Assembly: GCA_934232895.1 (NCBI GenBank)
Contig: CAKQGH010000004.1
Span: forward strand, 22,501 to 86,500
From: an uncultured Alphaproteobacteria bacterium
GTDB lineage: Bacteria; Pseudomonadota; Alphaproteobacteria; Rs-D84
DNA length: 64,000 nucleotides
Direction of reading: 5' to 3'
Part shown: positions 8,181 to 18,100 of the stretch, piece after piece
Layout of the letters: each line of letters opens with the position of its first letter
How positions within the stretch are numbered: position 1 is the stretch's first letter
Program-made: the position numbers and the translations under genes
Notes under the pieces: model-generated
What the model saw: only the letters and a program-made list of their open reading frames with translations
Database searches by the model: none
What the model was told of the DNA's origin: nothing

Positions 8181-8825
8181 CTAATCCAATACGCTGCGTT
8201 TTAATTTCAGCAATTCGATATACATGTATATATCTGATGCCGCGTACAGCAACAATGTGATGGCCAGGTAATACACCACCGCAACCGGTGCCGCCATTGG
8301 CCAGAACAGTAATGCCACCGCCAACGCGACCAACGCAATTGCGACAACCAGGTCAATCACCCAATGGCCAAACCGTGCACGCGCCATATTGATGGCAAAC
8401 ACCAATGCACGCAATGCCTTGAAGAAAAACAGCACCACAAAAATCAATGCAATGCCGATAATTGAACCGGTCGGGTACACACAGAACAACACACCCAACA
8501 CTATGTTGACCAGACCGAATATTACATCAATCCAACCGCCGCCAATATTACGCGACACGATGAATCCGGAAATCGCGCGATACATTCCAAACAGCACCAA
8601 TCCGATGCCAATAATGAATGTCAGCACGGTCAAAATGGCAACTGGCTTGAAAAACATCCATATTGCCGCGGCACCGAACAATATGGCCTCGCATACCAAC
8701 AATGGTGCCGATTTATCGTACAGACGCTGGACCGCCGCCGCGGCCGGGTCCGATGGGGCACGCCGCACGCGTGTCGCACGCACGCGTTTTGGTGCATATT
8801 TTTTAACTGGTTCTTTTTTTGGCAT
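8181..8825 (-). CDS. DUF308/HdeD-like membrane protein
   Basis: A 214-aa integral membrane protein. A basic Ala/Arg N-terminus (MPKKEPVKKYAPKRVRATRVRR) is followed by six predicted TM helices in two similar halves, each with a small-residue-rich pattern (FKPVAILTVLTFIIGIGLVLFGMYRAISGF and WIDVIFGLVNIVLGVLFCVYPTGSIIGIALIF), as in the short-repeat DUF308/HdeD family. The start at 8825 has a GGAAAGGGAG Shine-Dalgarno. It is monocistronic with its own terminator. Its role is unknown; HdeD in E. coli is linked to acid resistance, but this homology is too general to transfer that. Confidence 0.75.
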   Translation of the reverse strand: MPKKEPVKKYAPKRVRATRVRRAPSDPAAAAVQRLYDKSAPLLVCEAILFGAAAIWMFFKPVAILTVLTFIIGIGLVLFGMYRAISGFIVSRNIGGGWIDVIFGLVNIVLGVLFCVYPTGSIIGIALIFVVLFFFKALRALVFAINMARARFGHWVIDLVVAIALVALAVALLFWPMAAPVAVVYYLAITLLLYAASDIYMYIELLKLKRSVLD

Positions 8826-9032
8826 ATTAAACTCCCTTTCCTTGTTTATGTGATAACATTGTAATACTTTTACCCCCGCGTTTCAAGTCCCGCGCATCGG
8901 CAAAAATTCATATAAACGGCATAACTGTGCACGATTACCGATATTGCAATACCACTACCCCGCCCGCTTATGCGGGCACCCCTTCGCTGGGCGAAGGGGA
9001 CGACGGGGGCTCAGAATACATAATAAAAAAAA
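8826..9032. repeat. Intergenic repeat: CACTACCCCG / CCCCTTCGC...GCGAAGGGG module
   Basis: No gene. At about 8950-9000 lies a palindromic module CACTACCCCGC...GCGGG plus CCCTTCGCTGGGCGAAGGG. Related copies occur near 30220-30265, 46490-46535 and 56050-56092. Confidence 0.6.
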
Positions 9033-9207
9033 TTGTCATTCCTACGTAGGCAGGAATAGGATCTTGAAAATTACTCTCATTCGTTGTTGCACAATGTTCA
9101 ATAAAAATGGGTTGATACCAATATTACCGTATTCCGCAATATTCTGTGTTTGGCTCGTTGTCACTCGCACTGTATAGTCCCTATTCCTGCCTACGCAGGA
9201 ATGACAA
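9033..9207. mobile_element. MITE-like element, family 1, copy 1
   Basis: A 175-bp non-coding element with near-perfect terminal inverted repeats of about 26 bp (TTGTCATTCCTACGTAGG... and its complement at 9182-9207). A clearly homologous copy of 173 bp lies at 56133-56305. It has no ORF, so it would need a transposase encoded elsewhere. Confidence 0.7.
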
Positions 9208-9216
9208 CATGGCAAG

Positions 9217-9256
9217 TGCGCCGAATGGCGCACTTCATTGCTCTCTGCTCTCTAAT
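9217..9256. repeat. Palindrome plus TTGCTCTCTGCTCTCT repeat, copy 1
   Basis: GTGCGCCGAATGGCGCAC is followed by ATTGCTCTCTGCTCTCTAA, directly next to the ssb terminator. The same arrangement occurs at about 30290, 38240, 46560, 56525 and 63870. Confidence 0.6.
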
Positions 9257-9285
9257 AAAAACCGCCCCAGACGGGGCGGTTTTTA
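9257..9285 (-). terminator. ssb terminator
   Basis: A CCGCCCC/GGGGCGG hairpin with T-run. Confidence 0.85.
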
Positions 9286-9299
9286 GTGACGCCATTCCA

Positions 9300-9749
9300 T
9301 TAAAATGGAATGTCGTCACCGATGTCGGCAACAGAAATTTCTTCGCGTGGGGCCGGTGCCGCCGCCGGGGCGTCATTCATTCCCTGGTCCAGGCTTTTTG
9401 CACCAGATAGAATCACCATTTGACCCGCGAATTGGTTCAACACAACCTCGGTCGTGAAAACATCGGTGCCCTGTTGGTTTTGCCATTTGCGCGTGCGCAA
9501 CGAACCCTCCAGATACAATTTGGTGCCCTTTTGCAACATACGTTCCGCAACATCAACCAAATTAGGATTGAAAATCACAACGCGATGCCATTCTGTTTGT
9601 TCTTTCTGTTCACCGGTCGTGCGGTCACGCCATCTGTCCGATGTGGCCAACGAGAAACTGACAACTTTTTGTCCGCTTTGCATTGTGCGCACCTGGGGTT
9701 CTTGGCCCACATTACCAACCAATATTACTTTATTTATACTGCCTGCCAT
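9300..9749 (-). CDS. ssb: Single-stranded DNA-binding protein
   Basis: SSB coats single-stranded DNA in replication, recombination and repair. The 149-aa protein has the OB-fold N-terminus (MAGSINKVILVGNVGQEPQVRTM, SDRWRDRTTGEQKEQTEWHRVVIFN, GTKLYLEGSLRTRKWQNQQG), a short Ala/Pro linker and the conserved acidic tail DIGDDIPF that binds partner proteins. An AAAGGAAG Shine-Dalgarno precedes the start. The gene is divergent from rho. It is shorter than E. coli SSB (178 aa) because of the short linker. Confidence 0.97.
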   Translation of the reverse strand: MAGSINKVILVGNVGQEPQVRTMQSGQKVVSFSLATSDRWRDRTTGEQKEQTEWHRVVIFNPNLVDVAERMLQKGTKLYLEGSLRTRKWQNQQGTDVFTTEVVLNQFAGQMVILSGAKSLDQGMNDAPAAAPAPREEISVADIGDDIPF

Positions 9750-9824
9750 ATTCGCTTCCTTTGTTTAATTGTATGTTTAATGAAAGCAATTACGCGCCAA
9801 TAAATCAAGCAAAAATAACAAATC

Positions 9825-9853
9825 TTGACTTTTTGGGGCAAAAGGCGTATAAT
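9825..9853 (+). promoter_or_regulatory. rho promoter with a 60-nt leader
   Basis: TTGACT (9825-9830), a 17-bp spacer and TATAAT (9848-9853) predict a start near 9860 and a leader of about 60 nt before the ATG at 9920. Confidence 0.75.
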
Positions 9854-9919
9854 AGTCGGGTCAAAAGACAAGTTGGGCGCGAATTCTCGCAACACCCCAT
9901 TCCCACAAAAGGATTATTT

Positions 9920-11188
<1,269 letters not shown>

Positions 11189-11192
11189 CAGA

Positions 11193-11218
11193 AACGCGCC
11201 AATGGCGCGTTTTTTTTG
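11193..11218 (+). terminator. rho terminator
   Basis: An ACGCGCCAATGGCGCGT hairpin and a run of eight T. Confidence 0.85.
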
Positions 11219-11229
11219 GAAATACCCCA

Positions 11230-11454
11230 ATGAAAATATATCTGATTGCGACGGTTGCCGCATTTATTTTATTTGCGTTTGCCGCCGGGGCGCGTATCGG
11301 CACCCTGCGATGCGAACGCGGCATGGCACAGAGCGCAACCCAGCACCAAAACGACATAATTCAACACCAGGTACAAATAAATGAGAAAACTTTGCATACT
11401 GGCATGCGTGATATTCGCCGCATCTTGCGCGAAAAATACACCATTGCCGAATAA
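11230..11454 (+). CDS. Small inner-membrane protein, possible i-spanin-like
   Basis: A 74-aa protein with an N-terminal signal anchor (MKIYLIATVAAFILFAFAAGARIG), a polar helix rich in Gln/His/Asn (QSATQHQNDIIQHQVQINEKT) and a basic end (RRILREKYTIAE). The next gene starts inside it in another frame and encodes a small lipoprotein. A membrane-anchored helix plus an embedded lipoprotein is the layout of phage Rz/Rz1 spanins. There are no other phage genes nearby. It follows the rho terminator and has only a weak GGA Shine-Dalgarno. The spanin idea is inference from layout. Confidence 0.6.
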   Translation: MKIYLIATVAAFILFAFAAGARIGTLRCERGMAQSATQHQNDIIQHQVQINEKTLHTGMRDIRRILREKYTIAE

Positions 11455-11566
11455 TACTTGCCCACCATGCATACCGATATATGGGCGCGCAAATGATTGG
11501 GGCCAAATCAGTGACGATTTGGCCCGCAATATTTACCGACATAATCTGATATGTAGCGAAATTTAA
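11381..11566 (+). CDS. Small lipoprotein overlapping the previous gene, possible o-spanin-like
   Basis: A 61-aa lipoprotein. MRKLCILACVIFAASC is a lipobox signal; the mature part AKNTPLPNNTCPPCIPIY is Pro/Cys-rich and ends DDLARNIYRHNLICSEI. A terminal HN-x(3)-C pattern is known from several phage outer-membrane spanins. The frame differs from that of the upstream gene, which it overlaps by 74 nt. An AGG lies 9 nt before the start. It converges with the ureohydrolase gene, overlapping its 3' end by 4 nt. Confidence 0.6.
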   Translation: MRKLCILACVIFAASCAKNTPLPNNTCPPCIPIYGRANDWGQISDDLARNIYRHNLICSEI

Positions 11567-12405
11567 TCAGCCAACGCAATGCCGACCAATTCACGGACAA
11601 TTTCCGCACTTTGCGCATCATCGTCGCGTGGGGCATATTCCACAAATTCGAAACTGTGTGCATCGGGCGCAAACGCGTGTGTCAACTGGCGCGCGACAGC
11701 CAATGTTATGCCGTTTGGCTCGGGCACCAATACCGATTTGAACACATCGGCATCAATTGCATCAAAATCAAACGATACAACATACGGGCGACCGTCAATT
11801 TGGCGGAATATTTCCCCAATTACGGCGTCCAATCGGTCCGGCGAATTCAAATCATCGGGCGTGCGCATAAATATATTGTTGTCACGAACAAACTCTATTT
11901 CCGCCGGTTCATACGAACGCGAGCCCAAATAGAATATATTTTCGGGCTTTAATGCCGGCACGCGTTCTTGCAACCCCAACCAGCGTTCATCGCCCTGGCC
12001 CACCAATGCGCGCACATTTGTGCCATGTGGCGCCCCCGACGCCTGGGCACGGGATGATTCCGGCGTGTGAATATCCAAATGCGCATCAATGTAGACCAGG
12101 CATAAATCCTGGTCTGGGATACGGTCCGCCAACGCGGCAAAATGTCCAAAATTTACCGAATGGTCGCCACCAATCAAAACATGCGGCGTACGCGGTGTTG
12201 TTGCATAGATTTTTTTCTGGACCAAAAAGTTTTCACCAAAACGGTCACGCGCCCACAGTTCCGCATCATACGCATCTGGCACAACGGTTGTGCAATCACA
12301 ATCTGGGAACATTTTTTTGACCGCCGCCGGGGCCAATGCCGGCCCGCCCAAGACTACATTTGCGGTCGCGCCGCGTCCATATTCAATTCCAAATAAAGAT
12401 TTCAT
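11563..12405 (-). CDS. Ureohydrolase (arginase/agmatinase family)
   Basis: Ureohydrolases use a binuclear Mn site to release urea from guanidino substrates. The 280-aa protein shows the metal-ligand motifs GGDHSVNFGH, DAHLDIH and SFDFDAIDA. The third motif lacks the usual DPxxAPGT continuation (here DADVFKSVLVPEPNG), so the substrate (arginine, agmatine or formiminoglutamate) cannot be assigned. Its start overlaps the stop of the neighbouring minus-strand gene at 12402 as ATGA, but that gene lies upstream, so the pair is translated in order with coupling. Confidence 0.85.
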   Translation of the reverse strand: MKSLFGIEYGRGATANVVLGGPALAPAAVKKMFPDCDCTTVVPDAYDAELWARDRFGENFLVQKKIYATTPRTPHVLIGGDHSVNFGHFAALADRIPDQDLCLVYIDAHLDIHTPESSRAQASGAPHGTNVRALVGQGDERWLGLQERVPALKPENIFYLGSRSYEPAEIEFVRDNNIFMRTPDDLNSPDRLDAVIGEIFRQIDGRPYVVSFDFDAIDADVFKSVLVPEPNGITLAVARQLTHAFAPDAHSFEFVEYAPRDDDAQSAEIVRELVGIALAD

Positions 12406-13424
12406 TTATAAGACCCCACTATACTTTCGGCGGCAGATTTAATTTTTTGCAGCGACTGTTCGTACGACGCGCAATCACGCGCGATTTCCGAACGATATGC
12501 ATCGCGCAGGTTTGTCGCCATATAAAAGCACCCACGCAAATGCTGGGCGCAATAACTGTGCCCCGCCACAAACGCATTTTGACCATTGGTGCGGTTATCC
12601 GCACTGGACCAGTCAATATCCAACAAATTATCCAATTTAGTCCACGAATTATCCCCGGTGTATTTCCCCACACGGTCCATCCAATATTCATTCATTTCAT
12701 CATCAGACCACTGTTTCGTGGTTTTCAACGCCAATATTTTATTCACCAATTCCGTAATTGCCGGTTGGTATGTCGCGTCAATCTGGGCCAATCTGGAACT
12801 GCAAAAGCAACGATTATACGCCGTATCTTTGCGCTGGCAATAATCATTCATGCATTCGGTATAATCCGCATAGCACCGCGCCGATGTTATTGTTTCGCCC
12901 GTTGTGGTTGTTTGAACCAAATTGTCCGACGAACGCACAACCGATGACGCATCGTCACGCACGGCCCGCCCGCGCGCGGCACCGGTTGTCGACGACACAC
13001 CACGCATCATATTTGCATTACCCGTCGCCGAACGCGCAGTGGTGCGCCGCGGAACAACACGACGCGCGGTGGTTGAACTCGCACTTGATGCGGCGGATGT
13101 CGTGGTGCCAGTTGTTGTGGCGGCACGCGCCGCCGTCGTGGTACGCGGCACAACGCGGCGATTGCTGGACGATGCCGTTTGAACCGTACGCGCCAGCGTA
13201 TTTATCTGCGCATTATTTTGTGTTGGTGTCGTCCCAGGGTTCAAACTGGTCCGCATTTTATTGTTCATATATGGATACAAATTGTTGTATGTATTCGCAC
13301 TGACATACCCCGCGGCGGCATTTGACGACGTGCTGCGTGCACTGCGTGCGGCGGCATTCGCATCAATCTGCGCCACGCCCCCCACCAGGCACCCAATAAT
13401 CAAAATTCGCAAATACCTATACAT
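12402..13424 (-). CDS. Secreted protein with C-x6-C-x4-C-x9-C-x-C-SSR motif
   Basis: A 340-aa exported protein of unknown function. It has a signal peptide (MYRYLRILIIGCLVGGVAQIDANAA), then about 150 residues of Ala/Thr/Ser/Arg-rich low-complexity sequence (TTTAARAATTTGTTTSAASS), then a compact domain with the motif C-YADYTE-C-MNDY-C-QRKDTAYNR-C-F-C-SSR and a helical C-terminus. The same Cys pattern occurs in the 1123-aa protein at 46703-50074. The GTG at 13430 is possible, but the ATG at 13424 sits 7 nt after a -10 box and begins the signal peptide. It overlaps the ureohydrolase gene by ATGA. Confidence 0.75.
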   Translation of the reverse strand: MYRYLRILIIGCLVGGVAQIDANAAARSARSTSSNAAAGYVSANTYNNLYPYMNNKMRTSLNPGTTPTQNNAQINTLARTVQTASSSNRRVVPRTTTAARAATTTGTTTSAASSASSTTARRVVPRRTTARSATGNANMMRGVSSTTGAARGRAVRDDASSVVRSSDNLVQTTTTGETITSARCYADYTECMNDYCQRKDTAYNRCFCSSRLAQIDATYQPAITELVNKILALKTTKQWSDDEMNEYWMDRVGKYTGDNSWTKLDNLLDIDWSSADNRTNGQNAFVAGHSYCAQHLRGCFYMATNLRDAYRSEIARDCASYEQSLQKIKSAAESIVGSYK

Positions 13425-13431
13425 CACCACT

Positions 13432-13461
13432 ATGATATAAACTTTTACCCCCCGCGTTCAA
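13432..13461 (-). promoter_or_regulatory. Leaderless-type promoter of the Cys-motif protein
   Basis: On minus, TTGAAC (13461-13456), 18 bp and TATCAT (13437-13432) are followed by 7 nt and ATG 13424. Confidence 0.55.
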
Positions 13462-13481
13462 GCACAAAATAATATAAACAT

Positions 13482-13509
13482 TTGCAATTCAAAAAATTGC
13501 TGTTATAAT
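13482..13509 (+). promoter_or_regulatory. tRNA-Pro promoter
   Basis: TTGCAA (13482-13487), a 16-bp spacer and TATAAT (13504-13509). Confidence 0.7.
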
Positions 13510-13520
13510 CTGTGTCGTTT

Positions 13521-13597
13521 CGGGGCGTAGCTCAGTCTGGTAGAGTGCTTGCTTTGGGAGCAAGATGTCGAAGGTTCGAATCCTTTCGCCCCGACCA
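13521..13597 (+). tRNA. tRNA-Pro (anticodon UGG)
   Basis: 77 nt with encoded CCA. The acceptor is CGGGGCG/CGCCCCG, the anticodon loop TTTGGGA gives TGG, and the T-arm is GAAGGTTCGAATCCTTT. Confidence 0.95.
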
Positions 13598-14209
13598 GAA
13601 ATAAAAAACGGTGCTTTACGCACCATTTTTTATTTCTGGTTTGGGCGAAATACGGATTTGACACCTGAACATTACGCAGTAATGTTGGTTCGACTACGAG
13701 TCAGCGAGCCCCCGGCGAGCGCAGTCCGCGCCCAGCGGACGCGAACGAGTGCCCCGCAGGCACGGCGCATTTATGCGCCAGCCGAGGGAATCTTTCGCCC
13801 TGCACCGATTCCGACAACCACTTTGGGTCGTTTTTTATTTTTTCCGCGGGACGCGGATTCGAACTTGGTTCTCATCTTTCCCTCGTTGTGGCACGCCACA
13901 ACTGCGGGGCATTCGTGACGGTTTGGTCGCGCTATACGCGTCCGCACCTACTCATTGTCGCCCCGACCATGAATAAAAAATCGGTATCGTCAGATACCGT
14001 TTTTTTGTTCATCGATTGAGTGGTTGGATTCGAACCTTCGAGGAAGAAGGTTCGAACCGCAGGCACAAGGCAGACGGCAGTATGCCGGTTCGCGCCAGCG
14101 AATGTGCCCAGGTGGGCGCCAGCCAATCATTTCGCCCCGACCAAAAATACGGATTTGATACCTGAACATTACGCAATAAGGTTGGTTCTCATTTTGTCTT
14201 GCACCAAAC
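13598..14209. repeat. Non-coding region with duplicated tRNA-Pro 3' ends
   Basis: No gene is supported in these 610 bases. A terminator at 13603-13632 follows the tRNA. Copies of the tRNA 3' end recur: GTCGCCCCGACCA at 13957-13969 and TTTCGCCCCGACCA at 14130-14143. The segment AATACGGATTTGA(C/T)ACCTGAACATTACGCA appears at about 13649 and 14147. Inverted T-arm-like pieces (GGATTCGAAC) lie near 13855 and 14028. This looks like repeated integration and decay at the tRNA-Pro attachment site. Confidence 0.65.
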
Positions 14210-14237
14210 AAAAAATCCCGCGGATGCGGGATTTTTT
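14210..14237 (-). terminator. Terminator of the SIMPL gene
   Basis: ATCCCGC-GGAT-GCGGGAT with T/A runs on both sides. Confidence 0.85.
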
Positions 14238-14256
14238 GTACGAATATTTGTTCTGA

Positions 14257-15021
14257 TTAATCCAACCAATATTCCACAGTAGATACCACGCGGACGGTTT
14301 TGTCTATGGATTGGGATTCCGAACCATCGGCGCCCTGTTCCCGCGGCAAGATGGAAAACACACCCTGGCTGGCGTGACGAATGTTGCCAACACGGCTGTC
14401 CGATGCCTTGGCAAATTCAGCGGCCGCGGCCGCGGCGTTCTTGGTGGCCTGTTCCAACATTTGTGGTTTAATTTTGTTCAATCCGGTAAATACATAGGAC
14501 ACCGGCGAACCATATTGATTGTCCAGAATAATTCCGGCGGCAACCAAATCACCATTTTGGCGCACCGCATGGTCAACCAAATCAACATTCTTGGAACGCA
14601 CGGTCACCGTTTGATTCAAAATAAAGCGCGATGTCATATCGGTACTGCTGCGATATGGGTTCGCCATCAAATCAGTTGTTTCTATGCGACCGTCGCTGAT
14701 TTCTGCGGCATCAAATCCTTGCTCGGCCAAGAATTTATAGATTACAGTGCGTTGCGAGTCAATTTTCTTTTGCGCGGCGGTTAAATCATCCGATGTTATA
14801 ACGAATCGCAAATTCCACACCGCCAAATCAGCACGAACATCCATTTCCGCCAGGCCCTTGACCGTGACAAAATTCGCCTTGATTTTAGATTGATAGTAAT
14901 AATATCCCGGGAAAAATCCCCCCAATGCAATACCCACCGTCAGCAACAAAATAGCGCCCAATCTGCCGCCACGAGTGAATTTTTTGTCCTGGTTGCAATC
15001 GCAATTTTCTTTATTTGCCAT
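14257..15021 (-). CDS. SIMPL (DUF541) domain protein
   Basis: A 254-aa protein with a Cys-containing cytoplasmic N-terminus (MANKENCDCNQDKKFTRGGR), a TM anchor (LGAILLLTVGIALGGFFPGYYYY, about 22-44) and a periplasmic SIMPL domain (FVTVKGLAEMDVRADLAVWNLRFVITSDDLTAAQKKID, ... QTVTVRSKNVDLVDHAVRQNGDLVAAG, ... AEFAKASDSRVGNIRHASQG). SIMPL proteins are envelope proteins with a general stress association but no fixed biochemical role. An AGGAGGAAATC Shine-Dalgarno precedes the start, and the gene stands alone with its terminator. Confidence 0.85.
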   Translation of the reverse strand: MANKENCDCNQDKKFTRGGRLGAILLLTVGIALGGFFPGYYYYQSKIKANFVTVKGLAEMDVRADLAVWNLRFVITSDDLTAAQKKIDSQRTVIYKFLAEQGFDAAEISDGRIETTDLMANPYRSSTDMTSRFILNQTVTVRSKNVDLVDHAVRQNGDLVAAGIILDNQYGSPVSYVFTGLNKIKPQMLEQATKNAAAAAAEFAKASDSRVGNIRHASQGVFSILPREQGADGSESQSIDKTVRVVSTVEYWLD

Positions 15022-15129
15022 CTGATTTCCTCCTGTTCAAAAATTGATATGATCAATGTTATGCTAAACTTGTAAAAACTGCAACTGTTTTTGTCCGTGT
15101 GTGCATCGGCAAATATACCGTTGTTTTAT

Positions 15130-15157
15130 AAAAATCCCCGCCATCGGCGGGGATTTT
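15130..15157 (-). terminator. Autotransporter terminator
   Basis: CCCCGCC-ATC-GGCGGGG hairpin with a T-run on minus. Confidence 0.85.
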
Positions 15158-15161
15158 ATTT

Positions 15162-18100
15162 TCAGAACCGATACGAACCAGATATCTTGATGTTATGCAA
15201 TTGGATATCCTGGTTATATTGATAGCGGTAATCCAAACCAACCTGAATTCCGGTTGCCGAAACAAATTCCACCCCGCCGCCGATATTTGCCCACATTGGG
15301 TCAATATTCAAATCATATTCGGTGAAACTGTCTGCCGCGGCAAATTTATATTTTGCCGTATCCGGCGCGCCCAGAACATCGTATTCAATACCAATCGATG
15401 CATACGGGCGAATCTGGAACCACATTGACGGATAAATACGTTTTTGCGCCATCAATGAATATCCCGGCGTCAACATCAGGTATCCATCAGATTCCATTTT
15501 CATGTAATCATGACCGCCAACCTTTTCAGTGACGCTGAACCCGGTGTTATATCCCGCGCGCACATACATATTGCCAACGATATACTGGTTCAACCAATCG
15601 TGCAACAGGCCCCATTCACTGGTCAAACTGAACGCGGAACCATTACCCGTGATTTCACCATCAACATACGTCTGGTTGCGAGAAACATCAAACAGGTGCA
15701 AATCCAAGAACGCAGTACCATACAAACGCGTTTTGTCGCCCAATATTTTCATCATGTATCCACCCATACCAATGTTCGTATCAGCAACCGATGTATCAAT
15801 ATGACCGGCAATGTAATCATTGGTCGCATTGTATGCCAAATCCAGCGCGCTGGCCGTATCGGTCGACATGTGCGACACGCGCGCCGTCAAACCATATATA
15901 ACCGTCTGGGAATGTTGCCAATCAAACCCGCCCGATACACTGAACCGATTACCATCGGCGTGCAAACCGTCGGTCGTTTTTTGGTACAACATACCAAAGT
16001 CCGTATCAACCCAGGCCTTTTTCAATTTGCGGTTGCGGTTCCATATAAATTCGTCGAACATACGGTCTTCGAATGAACGCGCATTTGTGTGTTCATTCAA
16101 CGCAACATTTCCGGCAATTTGTTCAATTTCGCGCGCCTGGAACAATTGGCTGAAACGTTCCAGCCCCGCGCCATTACGATATTCATCATAGTTTTCCAAC
16201 CGTTTGTACAATTCGTCGCCCATCGTGCCCAGCCCCGCGCCACGGAATATCAACGGCAACAATTCAATTGCCTGGGTGCCACTGAAACCGTTTTTCTGTT
16301 GCAGACCCGCAATCAAATTATCCAACGCACCCGCCGATACCGCGGCATCTGGGGAATAGCCCGGCACGCGTTCAACAATAGGCTGAATTTTCGAAATCTT
16401 TATCGGACCACCAAAACGGTCATCAAATACGATATAAATATCGTTGCCATTTCGTACCGTCAAATATGCGCCGGCAATGTCACTAGCATCGGCCAAATCC
16501 GCCGGATCAAAATATGTATAGCACATTGTGCCCGACGCATTGCAAATCGCAACACTCACATTGCGCAGTTTATCCAAACCATCCAGTTCGCTGATGCCGC
16601 CATCGGCATGCGCCAACCATAACGCCTTGGATATATCGGGCAATTCGGTCAAACCAACGCCAATCAAACCGGTTCCAGACGCCAGATTCGCCAGCGAAAC
16701 TTGTGATTTGAATTCGCCCGTAATCTTGACCAGTGCCAGGTTTTCGACATTGTTCGAAATTTGACCGAATGTATTATCATCGGCCAGGCTGATTGTTGAC
16801 CAATGCAATGCACTGATTGGGCCACCCGCAACGACCAGACGACTGTTGTTATCAAATATATAATCGCCCCTAACGATCAAATCACCCAGGTTATTAAACC
16901 GCACACCGCCCGAAATATCACCAGTAATTTCAGCACTAATACTGTTGTAATCACGCGCCGAAATGGTCAGCAAATTGCCATTTGTTTCAATTGCGCCACG
17001 AACCTCCAAATTTGAAGTATTCAAATTCAGATTACCACCCGTTTGGTCAATTCCAGCAACACTTACGCTGTTGGCATTGATGGTGTAATCGTTCGCAATA
17101 ATGTTTACATCGGTCCCGCGCACGGTTATATCGCCATTATAATTCTGGTACAAAATGCCCGCCTTGAAATCGCCATTTACGGTAATTCCATTGCCACGCA
17201 ATTCGGCATTACCCGCAACGATGTTCAGCCCCGACATAATAACACTGGCCGCGGTTGCGGTATTCGAATTCAATGTCAGCATCCCAGAATTCACCACAAC
17301 ATTACCCAAATCCGCGCCACTTGTCGCACTCAGCATCAAATTACCGGCATTCGTCACACCGCCCGCCGTGATTGATGATGCATATAAACTGGTGGTTGCG
17401 CCCGACGCAACATTGATACCACCGTCAACCGTGGCATTTCCAGACAGAACATACCCGACCGAATTTGCGTTTGCGTTTAACGCACCCGACACGGTCAAAT
17501 CGCCCGCCTGAACCATGGCAGTTGCATTGCTGCCAATAATATTAAATCCATTTGTCGTGGCACCGCTGGTCAACACATGATTCAAATCGCCGGTGATTGT
17601 AATCGCATCGGTCACGGTGATATTATTCGCCGTTGTGTTTATTGCGCCGCCATTTACAGTAATTGAATGCGCATCAACATTTGGTGCGGTAATGTCCATT
17701 GCGCCATCATTTGCAACAATCGCGTTGGCGGTCACACTCGTTCCGGTGATTTTCAAAACGCCACTGTTGGTAATATTTCCAGTCGTCACCGATTCCGTAT
17801 TTGCCCCGCCCAACACCATTGTTGCATTGGCGTTGTTTGTCACCGCACTGTCCGCCGCATCAATATGCGCCGCCGAAATTTCAACCGTTGCGCCATTATA
17901 ATTTATAATGTCGTCGCCCAGTTCCACATCCCCCGCCGCGGTAATGTCAATTTCACTGGTGCTGGATTCGGTTTCCAATTTCCCCGTGATGTTTGCCGCG
18001 GCCGCGGATTTCAGTGTTAATTTTTTATCCTTGGTAATAATATCGCCACCAACCAAAATATCATCGGTTGTGGTGGTCAGTGTTAAATCATCGGTATCGG

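Noticed and set aside
9683..9919. Longer Rho reading frame starting at 9683
   Set aside because: The region contains the ssb-rho divergent promoter; the conserved N-terminus and the Shine-Dalgarno support 9920.
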